Of a stretch of DNA of 63,092 nucleotides, positions 26,454 through 35,175 are shown one piece after another. Both the position numbers and the translations under genes were made by a program. Position 1 is the first letter of the stretch, and every line of letters starts with the position of its first letter. Origin of the DNA: Candidatus Methylobacter oryzae (lineage in GTDB: Bacteria; Pseudomonadota; Gammaproteobacteria; Methylococcales; Methylomonadaceae); contig CAMAUL010000009.1 of the NCBI GenBank assembly GCA_945861405.1, positions 1-63,092 on the forward strand, given 5' to 3'. The notes beneath the pieces were generated by a model that had not been told where the DNA came from, ran no database searches, and worked only from the letters and a program-made list of their open reading frames with translations.

Positions 26454-27773
26454 ATGAAAATTACTATATTCGGAAGCGGTTATGTGGGTTTGGTGACGGG
26501 TACTTGTCTTGCAGAAGTCGGCAATGATGTCATCTGTGTCGATATCGATGAGGCAAAGATTGCCAAGCTGCAACAGGGCATCATCCCGATCTATGAGCCG
26601 GGACTCGAAGCTATGGTCAAGGAAAACCAGTCGGAAGGACGCTTGAGATTTACCACCGATATTAAGGAAGCTGTAGACCATGGCGTGTTTCAATTCATCG
26701 CCGTCGGAACGCCGCCTGATACCGACGGTTCGGCAGATTTGCAGTACGTGTTGGCGGTTGCGAAAAGCATAGCCGAAAATATGGACGAGTACCGGGTGGT
26801 GGTCGATAAATCGACGGTGCCGGTGGGTACGGCGGATAAAGTCAAAGCGGTTATGCAAGAGGTATTGACCAGTCGCGGCAAGGAACTGGAGTTTGACGTA
26901 GTTTCAAACCCTGAGTTCCTGAAAGAAGGCGCGGCGTTAGATGATTTTATGAAACCGGATCGGATCGTCATCGGCACCGATAACCCCAGGACGGCGGAAT
27001 TGCTCAAAGCGCTTTATGCGCCGTTTAACCGTAGCGTCGACCGGGTCATCACCATGGACATCCGTTCGGCTGAATTAACCAAGTATGCCGCAAATGCGAT
27101 GCTGGCGACCAAAATCAGCTTTATGAACGAATTGGCAAATCTGGCCGAGCATCTGGGGGCAGATATTGAACATGTTCGACATGGCATAGGTTCCGATAGC
27201 CGTATCGGCTACAGCTTTATTTATCCCGGTTGCGGTTATGGCGGCTCCTGTTTCCCCAAAGACGTAAAGGCGCTGGAAAGAACCGCCCAGGAACAGGGCT
27301 ATCATGCCGAATTGCTTAATGCGGTAGAGAATGTCAATAACCGGCAAAAACACCGATTGTTTGAAAAGATTAACAAACATTATCAAGGCCATTTAACCGG
27401 CAAGGTGTTCGCGCTGTGGGGGCTGGCGTTTAAACCCAACACCGATGACCTGCGCGATGCGCCAAGCCGGGTTGTGCTGGAAGCCTTGATTGAAGCCGGC
27501 GCAACCGTTCAGGCTTTTGATCCGGAAGCGATGGAAGAAGCGCGGCGGCTATATGGCGACAAATCGGGGCTTAAGTTTTGCGACTCGCCCAAGGACGCTT
27601 TAAAACAGGCCGATGCGTTGGTGATTGTTACCGAATGGAAGCAGTTTCGCAGCCCCGATTTCGACGTGCTGAGTCAACAGCTGCAAGACAAAGTAATTTT
27701 TGATGGCCGTAACATGTATGAACCGGACAGAGTTAAGCGTAGCGGATTAGCCTATTACGCAATAGGGCGATAA
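26454..27773 (+). CDS. ugd: UDP-glucose 6-dehydrogenase
   Basis: 439 residues. It oxidises UDP-glucose to UDP-glucuronate with two NAD+, feeding exopolysaccharide or lipopolysaccharide synthesis. [18 protein letters not shown] is the NAD-binding loop, the catalytic Cys266 lies in GGSCFPKD, and [16 protein letters not shown] is the C-terminal signature. No glycan cluster flanks it here. Confidence 0.96.
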   Translation: MKITIFGSGYVGLVTGTCLAEVGNDVICVDIDEAKIAKLQQGIIPIYEPGLEAMVKENQSEGRLRFTTDIKEAVDHGVFQFIAVGTPPDTDGSADLQYVLAVAKSIAENMDEYRVVVDKSTVPVGTADKVKAVMQEVLTSRGKELEFDVVSNPEFLKEGAALDDFMKPDRIVIGTDNPRTAELLKALYAPFNRSVDRVITMDIRSAELTKYAANAMLATKISFMNELANLAEHLGADIEHVRHGIGSDSRIGYSFIYPGCGYGGSCFPKDVKALERTAQEQGYHAELLNAVENVNNRQKHRLFEKINKHYQGHLTGKVFALWGLAFKPNTDDLRDAPSRVVLEALIEAGATVQAFDPEAMEEARRLYGDKSGLKFCDSPKDALKQADALVIVTEWKQFRSPDFDVLSQQLQDKVIFDGRNMYEPDRVKRSGLAYYAIGR

Positions 27774-27899
27774 AAAAGTTGCATTAACATTGCAAACGGC
27801 TAAAATCATCTGCGAATGGTTAATAATTACTTGGTTGGCACTATATATAAGACTATTCACAAATCATAATTCAATAATTCTTCCAACAGGAAAATAAAG

Positions 27900-28232
27900 A
27901 TGAAAAGATTATTAGTCGTATTATTTGTCGCCTTCTGCTCATTAAATGTTATGGCCTCACCGGTCAACATCAATACCGCCGATGCAAAAACCATAGGCGA
28001 GGCATTGTCAGGCATAGGCCTGAAAAAAGCCCAAGCTATTGTTAAGTATCGGGAAGAAAAAGGCGCATTCAAGACCGTGGATGACTTGGTTAATGTTGAC
28101 GGGATCGGCCCGAAAACCGTCGAAAAAATCAAAAGTGATGTGTTGTTAAGCGATGCCGCTGCTGTAGATCAAAAGGCAGATAAAAAAGCAGACGAAAAAA
28201 CTGATAAAAAGACAGAAGAAAAAGCCAAGTAG
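27900..28232 (+). CDS. ComEA-type helix-hairpin-helix DNA-binding protein
   Basis: 110 residues: a signal peptide (LLVVLFVAFCSLNVMASP), then VNINTADAKTIGEALSGIGL and VNVDGIGPKTVEKI forming tandem HhH motifs, then a charged Lys/Asp/Glu tail (DQKADKKADEKTDKK). In the family it binds double-stranded DNA in the periplasm during uptake. The tail is unusual in length but common in gammaproteobacterial short ComEA proteins. It is followed by a strong terminator. Confidence 0.9.
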   Translation: MKRLLVVLFVAFCSLNVMASPVNINTADAKTIGEALSGIGLKKAQAIVKYREEKGAFKTVDDLVNVDGIGPKTVEKIKSDVLLSDAAAVDQKADKKADEKTDKKTEEKAK

Positions 28233-28256
28233 ATTATTGGCAGGTAGTACCAACGA

Positions 28257-28290
28257 CCAGCAGCCCCTCGTATTGGGCTGCTGGTTTTTT
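28257..28290 (+). terminator. Rho-independent terminator after comEA-like gene
   Basis: CCAGCAGCCC pairs with GGGCTGCTGG around an 8-base loop and is followed by TTTTTT. Confidence 0.9.
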
Positions 28291-28325
28291 ATTGTGTGGG
28301 GTTTGTGTTTTTATGCTCCTTCGCT

Positions 28326-28784
28326 TTATTCCAGTAAGAGGATGAACTCCCAGTGGTCTTTGCTGACCGGCATGATCGATAGCCGATTGCCGCGCCTCAC
28401 CAGCGCGAGGTCTGCCAGTCGATCTAAGCACTTTAATTCTTTCAAAGTAATGGTGCGGGACAGAGTTCTGACGTATTTAACGTCAACCATGAACCAGCGA
28501 GGATGCTCAGGGTCGCTTTTGGGATCGAAGTGCATGTCATCGGGATCGAAAGCCAAAAAATCGGGATAGCCTTCTTTGACGATTTCCATAATGCCAACTA
28601 TGCCCGGCACATCGCAGTTGGAATGATAGAAGAAAACCTGATCGCCGATTTTCATATCATCCCGCATCATGTTTCTGGCTTGGTAGTTGCGTACCCCATC
28701 CCAATGCTCGGTCTGGTTAAACTTGTTGTACAGGTCGTTAATCCCGAACGTATCGGGTTCTGATTTCATTAGCCAGTAGTTCAT
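28326..28784 (-). CDS. EVE-domain protein
   Basis: 152 residues beginning MNYWLMKSEPDTFGINDL, with GVRNYQARNMMRDDMKIGDQ and VFFYHSNC, the signature of EVE (PUA-like) domains of the thymocyte nuclear protein 1 group. Such domains bind modified bases in nucleic acids; the target here is unknown. It is on the same strand as and downstream of 6S RNA. Confidence 0.92.
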   Translation of the reverse strand: MNYWLMKSEPDTFGINDLYNKFNQTEHWDGVRNYQARNMMRDDMKIGDQVFFYHSNCDVPGIVGIMEIVKEGYPDFLAFDPDDMHFDPKSDPEHPRWFMVDVKYVRTLSRTITLKELKCLDRLADLALVRRGNRLSIMPVSKDHWEFILLLE

Positions 28785-28836
28785 GGGGATTTTGTTTTAT
28801 CATGGTGACGTGAAGGGCGTAGCGGATAGTTGTGGT

Positions 28837-29018
28837 GCATCTCCCACCTGCGCCGTAATGTGCTTTCGTCCTTGAACCGGAGGTTCAAGTGGGGACATGG
28901 CCGGTAAATCAGGCTTCCCGCATGAAACGGGCATGCACACCAATACTGGTATCCGCCCCCGGGGTAAAAACAGGTTCAGGAAACACCCAGCACACTCTCG
29001 GATGCTGCAGGAGATGCA
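28837..29018 (-). ncRNA. ssrS: 6S RNA
   Basis: About 182 nt. The 5' GCATCTCC pairs with a 3' GGGAGATGC to close the molecule. On the minus strand GCATGCCCGTTTCATGCGGG then AAGCCTG parallels E. coli 6S (GCATGCTCGG...CCGAGAAGCCT), and CTTGAACC..GGTTCAAG is the conserved hairpin of the 3' arm. 6S RNA mimics an open promoter and sequesters sigma-70 RNA polymerase in stationary phase. It lies directly after zapA, the classical gammaproteobacterial position; a TTTAGA-16-TAAACT promoter overlaps the zapA 3' end. Confidence 0.92.
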
Positions 29019-29037
29019 GGCCAATAGTTTAGCGTGT

Positions 29038-29337
29038 TTACTGATTTTCTAAAACGTTTTCTATTTTTCGAGTCATTTTCGCCAAGCATTCACTCAAGAC
29101 AGGGTTGAGCATGGCCGTTTGATTCTTCAGCTGCTGTAACTCATGCGCCAGATTCAACGCTGCCATTACCGCAATTTTGTCAGCGCCGGTCACTTTGCCG
29201 GAATCTCTCATCTTGCGCATTTGAACATCCAGCTGCCCTGCCGACTGGATCAGGTCGATTTGTTCATCAGGAGCGCAGACAACTTTGTATTCCTTACCCA
29301 TAATAGTCAGGGATACCGCTTGGGGTTTTTTGTTCAT
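29038..29337 (-). CDS. zapA: Cell-division protein ZapA
   Basis: 99 residues. It stabilises FtsZ protofilaments at mid-cell. VSLTIMGKEYKVVCAPDEQI is the N-terminal FtsZ-binding head; a helical coiled-coil tail follows. Its ATG overlaps the stop of the small coiled-coil gene upstream by 4 nt (ATGA). 6S RNA follows. Confidence 0.93.
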   Translation of the reverse strand: MNKKPQAVSLTIMGKEYKVVCAPDEQIDLIQSAGQLDVQMRKMRDSGKVTGADKIAVMAALNLAHELQQLKNQTAMLNPVLSECLAKMTRKIENVLENQ

Positions 29338-29555
29338 GATCCGTTCTCCATTGCTTTCAGGCGGGTAATCATCGCTTCGACTCGGGTTCTGGCCAGCGTG
29401 GTTTTTTCCAGCAGCTTGGCTTTTTCCCGAACCAATGAATCCTGCTTGGTTTTCAGTGAGCTGTTTTCGTTTTTTACGTTGGCATATTGCTCGATAAGCT
29501 TATCCAGCTTGTCCTCGAGGTCTTTTAATTCTAAAGATTGATTTGATTGCGTCAT
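29334..29555 (-). CDS. Small coiled-coil protein (ZapB-like, TIGR02449 type)
   Basis: About 73 residues from MTQSNQSLELKDLEDKLDKL, an almost uninterrupted coiled coil. Such genes precede zapA in many gammaproteobacteria and are thought to serve division. ATG at 29555 is preferred to the upstream in-frame codon at 29627 because the extra stretch is not coiled coil. A role with ZapA is inferred from the 4-nt overlap. Confidence 0.8.
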   Translation of the reverse strand: MTQSNQSLELKDLEDKLDKLIEQYANVKNENSSLKTKQDSLVREKAKLLEKTTLARTRVEAMITRLKAMENGS

Positions 29556-29705
29556 GTCGGTAACTGGGTTGTTGCAAGGTAGGCACGCAAAATATTGCGT
29601 CTTTACCGGGCGATTCAAGATTAACAAATATTATCCAAGTTAATGATCAATGGTAGCATAAGCGATATTTTTAGTCCGCGATAGTGAAATTATTATGTGG
29701 AATTT

Positions 29706-30206
29706 ATGACTTACCAAATAATTAATGCAATAGTTGTACAAAGCGATGCCGAACTGTCGGCGGCACAAGCCCACGGCATGGCGACGGGCATGTTATGCGC
29801 CAATGAGCAGGCCCAAAGCGCCGCGTGGTTAACCGAGTTGTTTTTGCATGCAATACCGACAGATGATGAAGGCCGGACAACGCTGGTGCATTTGTTCGAA
29901 GATACGCAAGACTTATTTGCCAGCGATGACTTCGAATTCGACTTATTGTTGCCGGGCGATGAGGCCCTGTTGAGTGAGCAGGTTGAGGCGTTAACAGACT
30001 GGTGCAGAGGCTTTTTATTGGGCGTGGGTTTTACGCATGCCGCCTCCGATTTGTCCAGGGAAGCGACCGAAATACTCAAAGACATTGCCGAATTCACCAA
30101 GCTGGATACGGAGGCTGAAGGCGAGGAAGATGAGAGTGATTTTATGGAAATTACCGAATACATGAGATCGGCGGTTTTGTTGCTGCGTAGCGAGTTCAAT
30201 GCGTAA
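29706..30206 (+). CDS. ygfB: YgfB family protein (UPF0149)
   Basis: 166 residues from ATG at 29706; an upstream GTG (29697) is possible. SAAQAHGMATGMLCANE, LTDWCRGFLLGVGFTHA and ITEYMRSAVLLLRSEF are the hallmarks of UPF0149/YecA-like proteins. It is cytosolic with no metal-binding tail. It is divergent from zapA-zapB and upstream of pepP-ubiH-ubiI as in E. coli; a family B element separates it from pepP. Confidence 0.92.
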   Translation: MTYQIINAIVVQSDAELSAAQAHGMATGMLCANEQAQSAAWLTELFLHAIPTDDEGRTTLVHLFEDTQDLFASDDFEFDLLLPGDEALLSEQVEALTDWCRGFLLGVGFTHAASDLSREATEILKDIAEFTKLDTEAEGEEDESDFMEITEYMRSAVLLLRSEFNA

Positions 30207-30221
30207 GATAAGCTGTAAGAA

Positions 30222-30342
30222 ATGGAACACGGATGCCACGGATTAGACGGATAACCACTGATTTAAAGCACATAACAAATTTGACGCGACTATTAGAAAT
30301 CCGCGTAAATCCGTCTAAATCAGCGTCATCCGTGTTCTATGT
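30222..30342. repeat. Family B inverted-repeat element, copy 2
   Basis: GGAACACGGATGCCACGGAT at the left faces ATCAGCGTCATCCGTGTTC at the right. Internal arms (AGACGGAT; ATCCGTCT) also pair. It lies in the ygfB-pepP gap. Confidence 0.75.
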
Positions 30343-30370
30343 AAGAACCTTAACCTTTACTTGATTGCAA

Positions 30371-31681
30371 ATGAAACAAAGCGAATTTAAGAACCGCCGT
30401 AAGCAATTAATGCAGCACATCGGCATCGGCAATATTGCGCTGATAGGCAGTGCTGCAATCCGTACCCGCAACCGCGATGTGAATTATCCGTTCCGGCAGG
30501 ATAGCGATTTTTATTATCTGACCGGTTTTAATGAGCCCGATTCTCTGGCCGTTTTTATCCCCGGACGCAAGCAAGGCGAATACATCTTATTTTGCCGCGA
30601 GTTCGACGAAAAAAAGGCTTTATGGGAAGGCGCGCACGCAGGCCTAGAAGGCGCCACCACGCATTACAAGGCCGACGATTCTTTCCCGATTGACGACCTG
30701 GACGACATCTTGCCGGGCATGCTGGAAGACAAGAGCAAGGTTTATTATCCGATAGGGCGGGATTCCGATCTCGACCACAATTTATTGGTCTGGATAAACC
30801 ATATCCGCGGCCAGTCCAGAAGCGGCGTTACTGCGCCGGGCGAGCTGGTTTCGCTGGAACATATTCTGCATGAGATGCGCCTGTTCAAGAGCGCTGAAGA
30901 GCTTAAATTGATGCGCCGCGCCGCAGATGTTTCCGCCAATGCCCATGTCAAAGCCATGCAAAAATGCAAGCCCGGCCTCTATGAGTACCAGATAGAAGCG
31001 GAAATTATTTATAATTTTGTTCAGGACGGACTGCGTGCCGTGGCTTACCCTTCGATAGTGGCGGGCGGAAAAAATGCCTGCGTCCTGCACTACACTGAAA
31101 ATGCCGATAAATTAAAAAGCGGCGATTTACTGTTAGTTGATGCCGGAGCCGAGTGCGACCATTATGCCGCCGATATTACCCGCACGTTTCCGGTTTCCGG
31201 GCGTTTTAGCGAGCCGCAAAAACTGCTTTATCAATTGGTTTTAGATGCCCAAGCCGCGGCCATCGCCCAGATCAAACCCGGCTTGCCGTGGAATCTGGCG
31301 CACGACGCTTCGGTCGAGGTGCTGACCAAAGGTTTGGTGTCGTTGGGGCTGTTAAAAGGCCGTGTAGCCAAGCTGATCAAGGATGAAAAATACAAGCAGT
31401 TTTACATGCACCGGATCGGCCACTGGTTAGGCATGGACGTACATGATGTCGGCGACTACAAACTGGATAAAGAGTGGCGCTTGCTGGAACCCGGCATGGT
31501 GCTGACCGTAGAACCGGGCTTGTATATCCCGGCTGACTGCCTGACTGTTGACGAGCAATGGCGCGGCATAGGCATACGCATTGAAGACGATGTGCTGGTA
31601 ACCGCCCTGGGGCATGAAATCTTAACCGGCGGCGTGCCCAAAACCATTGCAGAAATTGAAAGCTTAATGCAGGCGACCTGA
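30371..31681 (+). CDS. pepP: Xaa-Pro aminopeptidase
   Basis: About 436 residues; ATG at 30371 is preferred to a TTG at 30365. Dimetal aminopeptidase of the pita-bread fold releasing N-terminal residues before proline. LLVDAGAECDHYAADITRTF gives the two Asp ligands, HRIGHWLGMDVHDVG the His, and GMVLTVEPGLYI and IGIRIEDDVLV the Glu ligands. Its stop overlaps the ubiH start (TGATG), forming the pepP-ubiH-ubiI operon. Confidence 0.95.
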   Translation: MKQSEFKNRRKQLMQHIGIGNIALIGSAAIRTRNRDVNYPFRQDSDFYYLTGFNEPDSLAVFIPGRKQGEYILFCREFDEKKALWEGAHAGLEGATTHYKADDSFPIDDLDDILPGMLEDKSKVYYPIGRDSDLDHNLLVWINHIRGQSRSGVTAPGELVSLEHILHEMRLFKSAEELKLMRRAADVSANAHVKAMQKCKPGLYEYQIEAEIIYNFVQDGLRAVAYPSIVAGGKNACVLHYTENADKLKSGDLLLVDAGAECDHYAADITRTFPVSGRFSEPQKLLYQLVLDAQAAAIAQIKPGLPWNLAHDASVEVLTKGLVSLGLLKGRVAKLIKDEKYKQFYMHRIGHWLGMDVHDVGDYKLDKEWRLLEPGMVLTVEPGLYIPADCLTVDEQWRGIGIRIEDDVLVTALGHEILTGGVPKTIAEIESLMQAT

Positions 31682-32892
31682 TGCAACATGATTACGACTT
31701 AGTAATTGCCGGAGGCGGCTTGGCAGGTAACTGTCTGGCGCTGGCGCTGAAAGACACCGGCTTGAAGATTGCGATAATTGAAGCCAACAGCCGCGAACAA
31801 TTGCACGATTCCCCAGCCGGTGATAGGGCCTTGGCTTTAGCCGCAGGCACCGTAAAAATGCTCGAGGCGATGGGCATTTGGCAGGGCATCAGTCAGGCCG
31901 CGACAGCCATTAAAAATATCCATATTTCCGACCAAGGCCATTTCGGCAAGGTCAGGCTTTCCGCGCAACAAGAACACGTGGAAGCGCTGGGCTATGTCAT
32001 CACCGCAAGGGAGATTGAAACGCATGTCGCCAAGCTGGTAACTCAAGCAGGTATCGAATTGATTTGCCCGGCCCGTCTGGTCGGTTTGATGGCCGGAAAT
32101 GACACCGTCAATATCAGCCTGAAACGCGGCGACGAACCGTTAAATATTTCCGCCAAGCTGCTGGTCGGCGCGGACGGAGGCAACTCCTCGGTACGCAATC
32201 TGCTGGAAATAGCCCAGCACATCACCGAGTACGGACAGACCGCGCTGGTCACCACAATTAAAACATCCCTGCCCCATAACAATACCGCATTCGAGCGCTT
32301 TACCGCTTCCGGGCCATTGGCCTTGTTGCCGGTTGAAACCGACCATTGCGCCGTGGTCTGGACGCGCAGCAGCGAAGATGCCGATGCGTTGATGTCCGGT
32401 AGCGAGACGGATTTTTTAGCCGAACTTCAGCAGTGTTTCGGTTATAAACTGGGCGAGTTTAGTTTGGCGGCACCTCGGCGGGCGTTCCCGTTGTCGCTGA
32501 TCCGCGCCGAAAAAATGATCGCAGAGCGTACCGTGATTATCGGCAATGCGGTGCATCAGTTACACCCGGTTGCGGGACAGGGATTTAATCTGGGCCTGCG
32601 CGACGTGGTGCAGCTGGCCGAAATGATCATCAAGCAGCATCAGGAAAACCAGGATATAGGCGCTGCTGATTTCTTAACGGCTTATGCCCAATCCAGACAG
32701 CAAGATCATGACCGTACTATCGGTTTTACCAACAGCGTGGTGCGGATTTTCTCCAACGACTGGCTGGCATTGGCTGCGGCCAGAAATGTCGGTCTAGCGA
32801 TACTGGATCATATTCCGGCGGCAAAAACATGGCTTACCCGTCATGCGATGGGCTTAGCCGGACGCTTGCCCAGGCTAGGCAGCAGGAGATAA
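31681..32892 (+). CDS. ubiH: 2-octaprenyl-6-methoxyphenol hydroxylase UbiH
   Basis: 403 residues. An FAD monooxygenase of ubiquinone synthesis. The dinucleotide motif GGGLAGNCLALAL, the GDRALALAAGT segment, the VGADGGNSSVR motif and GNAVHQLHPVAGQGFNLGLR identify the UbiH/COQ6 family. Assignment to UbiH rather than UbiI or UbiF rests on position after pepP and best overall flavour. Two such paralogues sit in tandem. Confidence 0.9.
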   Translation: MQHDYDLVIAGGGLAGNCLALALKDTGLKIAIIEANSREQLHDSPAGDRALALAAGTVKMLEAMGIWQGISQAATAIKNIHISDQGHFGKVRLSAQQEHVEALGYVITAREIETHVAKLVTQAGIELICPARLVGLMAGNDTVNISLKRGDEPLNISAKLLVGADGGNSSVRNLLEIAQHITEYGQTALVTTIKTSLPHNNTAFERFTASGPLALLPVETDHCAVVWTRSSEDADALMSGSETDFLAELQQCFGYKLGEFSLAAPRRAFPLSLIRAEKMIAERTVIIGNAVHQLHPVAGQGFNLGLRDVVQLAEMIIKQHQENQDIGAADFLTAYAQSRQQDHDRTIGFTNSVVRIFSNDWLALAAARNVGLAILDHIPAAKTWLTRHAMGLAGRLPRLGSRR

Positions 32893-32896
32893 AACG

Positions 32897-34117
32897 ATGC
32901 CCGAACGTTATGAAGTGATAGTCTGCGGCGGCGGCATGGTCGGCGCGGCGGCGGCTTGCGCGTTGGCGCATGGCGGCATCAAGGTTGCGCTGCTGGAGCG
33001 GTTTAACCCGACGCGGCAGTGGCCGCCGGAACCGATTGATATTCGCGTCTCCGCCCTAACCAAGGCCTCGCAAAACATACTGGAAATCTTGGGTGCTTGG
33101 CCGGGCATGGAGCAACGCGGCATTTGCCCTTACCGGGACATGCGGGTATGGGATGCTCGTGCCGATGGCGAATTGCATTTTAACTGCGCCGACACCGAGT
33201 TTAATGAGCTAGGCCATCTGGTCGAAAACAGGGTCACCGTCGCCGCTCTTTGGGATCAGCTGGACAGTTTACCCTCAGCCACTTGCATAACGCCTGCAAC
33301 CGTTGTCGATATGCAGCTTAACGACAACGGCAGGCAGCTGCGTCTTGAAGATGGCCGAATCCTGGAGGCCGACGTGGTGATTGCCGCCGACGGGCGCGAC
33401 TCTGCATTAAGGGCGATGGCAGGCATTAGCGTTACCGGCTGGGAGTATCATCAGGACGGTTTGGTCGCTACGGTAACTACCGAAAAAAGCCATCAATTTA
33501 CCGCATGGCAACGATTTCTGGACGAAGGACCCTTGGCTTTTTTGCCGCTGAAAAACGGGCAGTGTTCAATCGTTTGGACCTTGAGTTCGGCAACGTCTAA
33601 AAGCCATCTGGCGCTTGCCGATCAAGACTTCCTGCAAGTTCTGGAGCAAGCCTCCGGCGGCATTTTAGGCAAGATGCTGGAGGTCGGCCCCCGCGCTGCA
33701 TTTCCTTTGCGCTTTCAATATGCGAACAACTATATCGGCGAACGTTTCGCGCTGTGCGGAGACGCTGCTCATGCGATGCATCCTTTGGCCGGACAAGGCG
33801 TTAATGCAGGGTTGCTGGATGCCGCAGCGATTGCCGAGCTGGTCATCCAAACTCGGCAGGAAAATAGACCCTTATCCAGCTCTCGTTTCCTGCGTCGTTA
33901 TGAGCGCTGGCGTAAAGGCGATAACCTGATGATGATGTCGGCTATGGATGCGCTGAACAAGACCTATGGCGTAACCTCTCAACCCTTGGTCGGCTTGCGC
34001 TCAGCAGGAATGAACCGGGTCAATAACACGCCTCTGGTCAAGGCTTATTTTAACCGCTACGCGATGGGTTTGCGGGACGATTTGCCTAAGCTGGCAAAAA
34101 GACAAATATGCTGGTAA
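32897..34117 (+). CDS. ubiI: UbiI-type FAD-dependent ubiquinone hydroxylase
   Basis: 406 residues, with GGGMVGAAAACALAHGG, RVSALTKASQNILE, AADGRDSALR and GDAAHAMHPLAGQGVNAGLLD. It is a paralogue of the preceding ubiH, four bases downstream, in the place of visC/ubiI in the pepP-ubiH operon. It hydroxylates the ring at another position (C5 in E. coli). The exact regiospecificity cannot be read from the sequence. Confidence 0.85.
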   Translation: MPERYEVIVCGGGMVGAAAACALAHGGIKVALLERFNPTRQWPPEPIDIRVSALTKASQNILEILGAWPGMEQRGICPYRDMRVWDARADGELHFNCADTEFNELGHLVENRVTVAALWDQLDSLPSATCITPATVVDMQLNDNGRQLRLEDGRILEADVVIAADGRDSALRAMAGISVTGWEYHQDGLVATVTTEKSHQFTAWQRFLDEGPLAFLPLKNGQCSIVWTLSSATSKSHLALADQDFLQVLEQASGGILGKMLEVGPRAAFPLRFQYANNYIGERFALCGDAAHAMHPLAGQGVNAGLLDAAAIAELVIQTRQENRPLSSSRFLRRYERWRKGDNLMMMSAMDALNKTYGVTSQPLVGLRSAGMNRVNNTPLVKAYFNRYAMGLRDDLPKLAKRQICW

Positions 34118-34219
34118 ACGCCAAGTTTCAACACTAAGTATCGGACAGGTTTGCAGTTTTTCGAATTAGAGTTTTCCCTGCGCACTGGCTTCTGGTATAT
34201 TCCGCCTCTAGCGATAAGG

Positions 34220-34280
34220 TTTGCTTACATGGACGTAGGTAAGGAGCGTGAGCAGGAGCGGAAGCTTTGCCTACATGGAC
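34220..34280 (+). repeat. Family F repeat
   Basis: TTTGCTTACATGGAC (34220-34234) and TTTGCCTACATGGAC (34266-34280) flank GTAGGTAAGGAGCGTGAGCA. The complement of the same unit is in the large element near 3078-3116. Confidence 0.65.
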
Positions 34281-34370
34281 AGATATTCGCTCCTGCTTTG
34301 CTTGCGGCCGGCAGCGCTTAATTTCAAAGCAGTGAAGAAAAAATTAACTTAAATGAGGTGGAGAGCCATT

Positions 34371-34961
34371 ATGACTGAAGGGTTGTTTATATTAACTACT
34401 ATTTTTGTTGCCTATGTTGTTTATGCAATCATAGACGAACAAAAAGCATCTGCTAAATCCAAAGCGCCAGCGGCAAAGCCTGAAGCAAAGGCAGCCGCTG
34501 TGCAACAAGCCAAACCCCAAGCTACCGTTGCAAAAGCAAAACCGGCCGCAGCTAAGCCTGTTGCGGCTAAAGCTGTTGCACCTAAAGCTGTTGCGCCTAA
34601 AGCGGCGGCAACTAAAGCAGCACCTAAGCCTGTGGCAACCAAAGCAGCGGCTGCGCCTAAGGCAGCAGTTGCACCAAAGGTAGCGGCAGCTAAACCCGCA
34701 GCAACCGCAGCCAAACCGGCAGCCGCCAAAAAAGCCCCTGCTGCCTCCGCGCCAAGCGCCGGGTTAAAAGATCCGAAAACAGGTGAGGTTACTACGGCGT
34801 ACAGCAATTACCGATTCACCAAGCGTTGGATAAAAGACGCATTGGTTGCAGAAGGTTTGCTGGATAAGGTTTATGCCGCTAGCGAACTGAATGCTGCGGC
34901 TGAAGCGAAAATAAAAAGAGCTATAGTACAGCTTGAAAGCATGGCTAAATATAGGGCTTAA
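34371..34961 (+). CDS. Membrane-anchored Ala/Lys/Pro-repeat protein
   Basis: About 196 residues from ATG at 34371, chosen because AGGTGGAGAG lies just upstream. A single N-terminal membrane helix (LFILTTIFVAYVVYAII) is followed by about 105 residues of AxxKPxAAKA repeats resembling the C-terminal tail of histone H1 or AlgP. A folded C-terminal domain of about 55 residues follows (TAYSNYRFTKRWIKDALVAE). The basic tail may bind DNA or acidic polymers; not established. Repeat slippage could vary its length. Confidence 0.8.
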   Translation: MTEGLFILTTIFVAYVVYAIIDEQKASAKSKAPAAKPEAKAAAVQQAKPQATVAKAKPAAAKPVAAKAVAPKAVAPKAAATKAAPKPVATKAAAAPKAAVAPKVAAAKPAATAAKPAAAKKAPAASAPSAGLKDPKTGEVTTAYSNYRFTKRWIKDALVAEGLLDKVYAASELNAAAEAKIKRAIVQLESMAKYRA

Positions 34962-34990
34962 GTACAAGTACAACATTTGAGATGTATTGA

Positions 34991-35092
34991 AAAGGGGGGC
35001 TGGTTCGACTGCATGGATGCAGGAGGTAGAGCACCAACAGTAGGCGCTTTAGGCGACGCAGGAGCAGTTGCCGAGGCCTCCCCTTTTTATTG
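34991..35092 (+). terminator. Terminator with a family A repeat in its loop
   Basis: AAAAGGGGGGC and GCCTCCCCTTTTT form the stem, with the U-run at the end. The loop region holds a complete family A repeat (35006-35073). It terminates the Ala/Lys/Pro-rich gene. Confidence 0.65.
35006..35073 (+). repeat. Family A repeat, copy 7, with internal insertion
   Basis: CGACTGCATGGATGCAGGAG then GTAGAGCA is followed by about 21 extra bases (CCAACAGTAGGCGCTTTAGG) before CGCAGGAGCAGTTGCCGAG. Confidence 0.85.
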
Positions 35093-35175
35093 AGTTTAAA
35101 AACTCTTTATATTGACCACTCGTTTTCAAAAAGGACTGGGAACCGCATGGCTTTTTGCTCTTTGTTTTTCGCCTT

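Noticed and set aside
28800-29024. 74-codon frame on the minus strand
   Set aside because: It coincides with 6S RNA, which explains the sequence.
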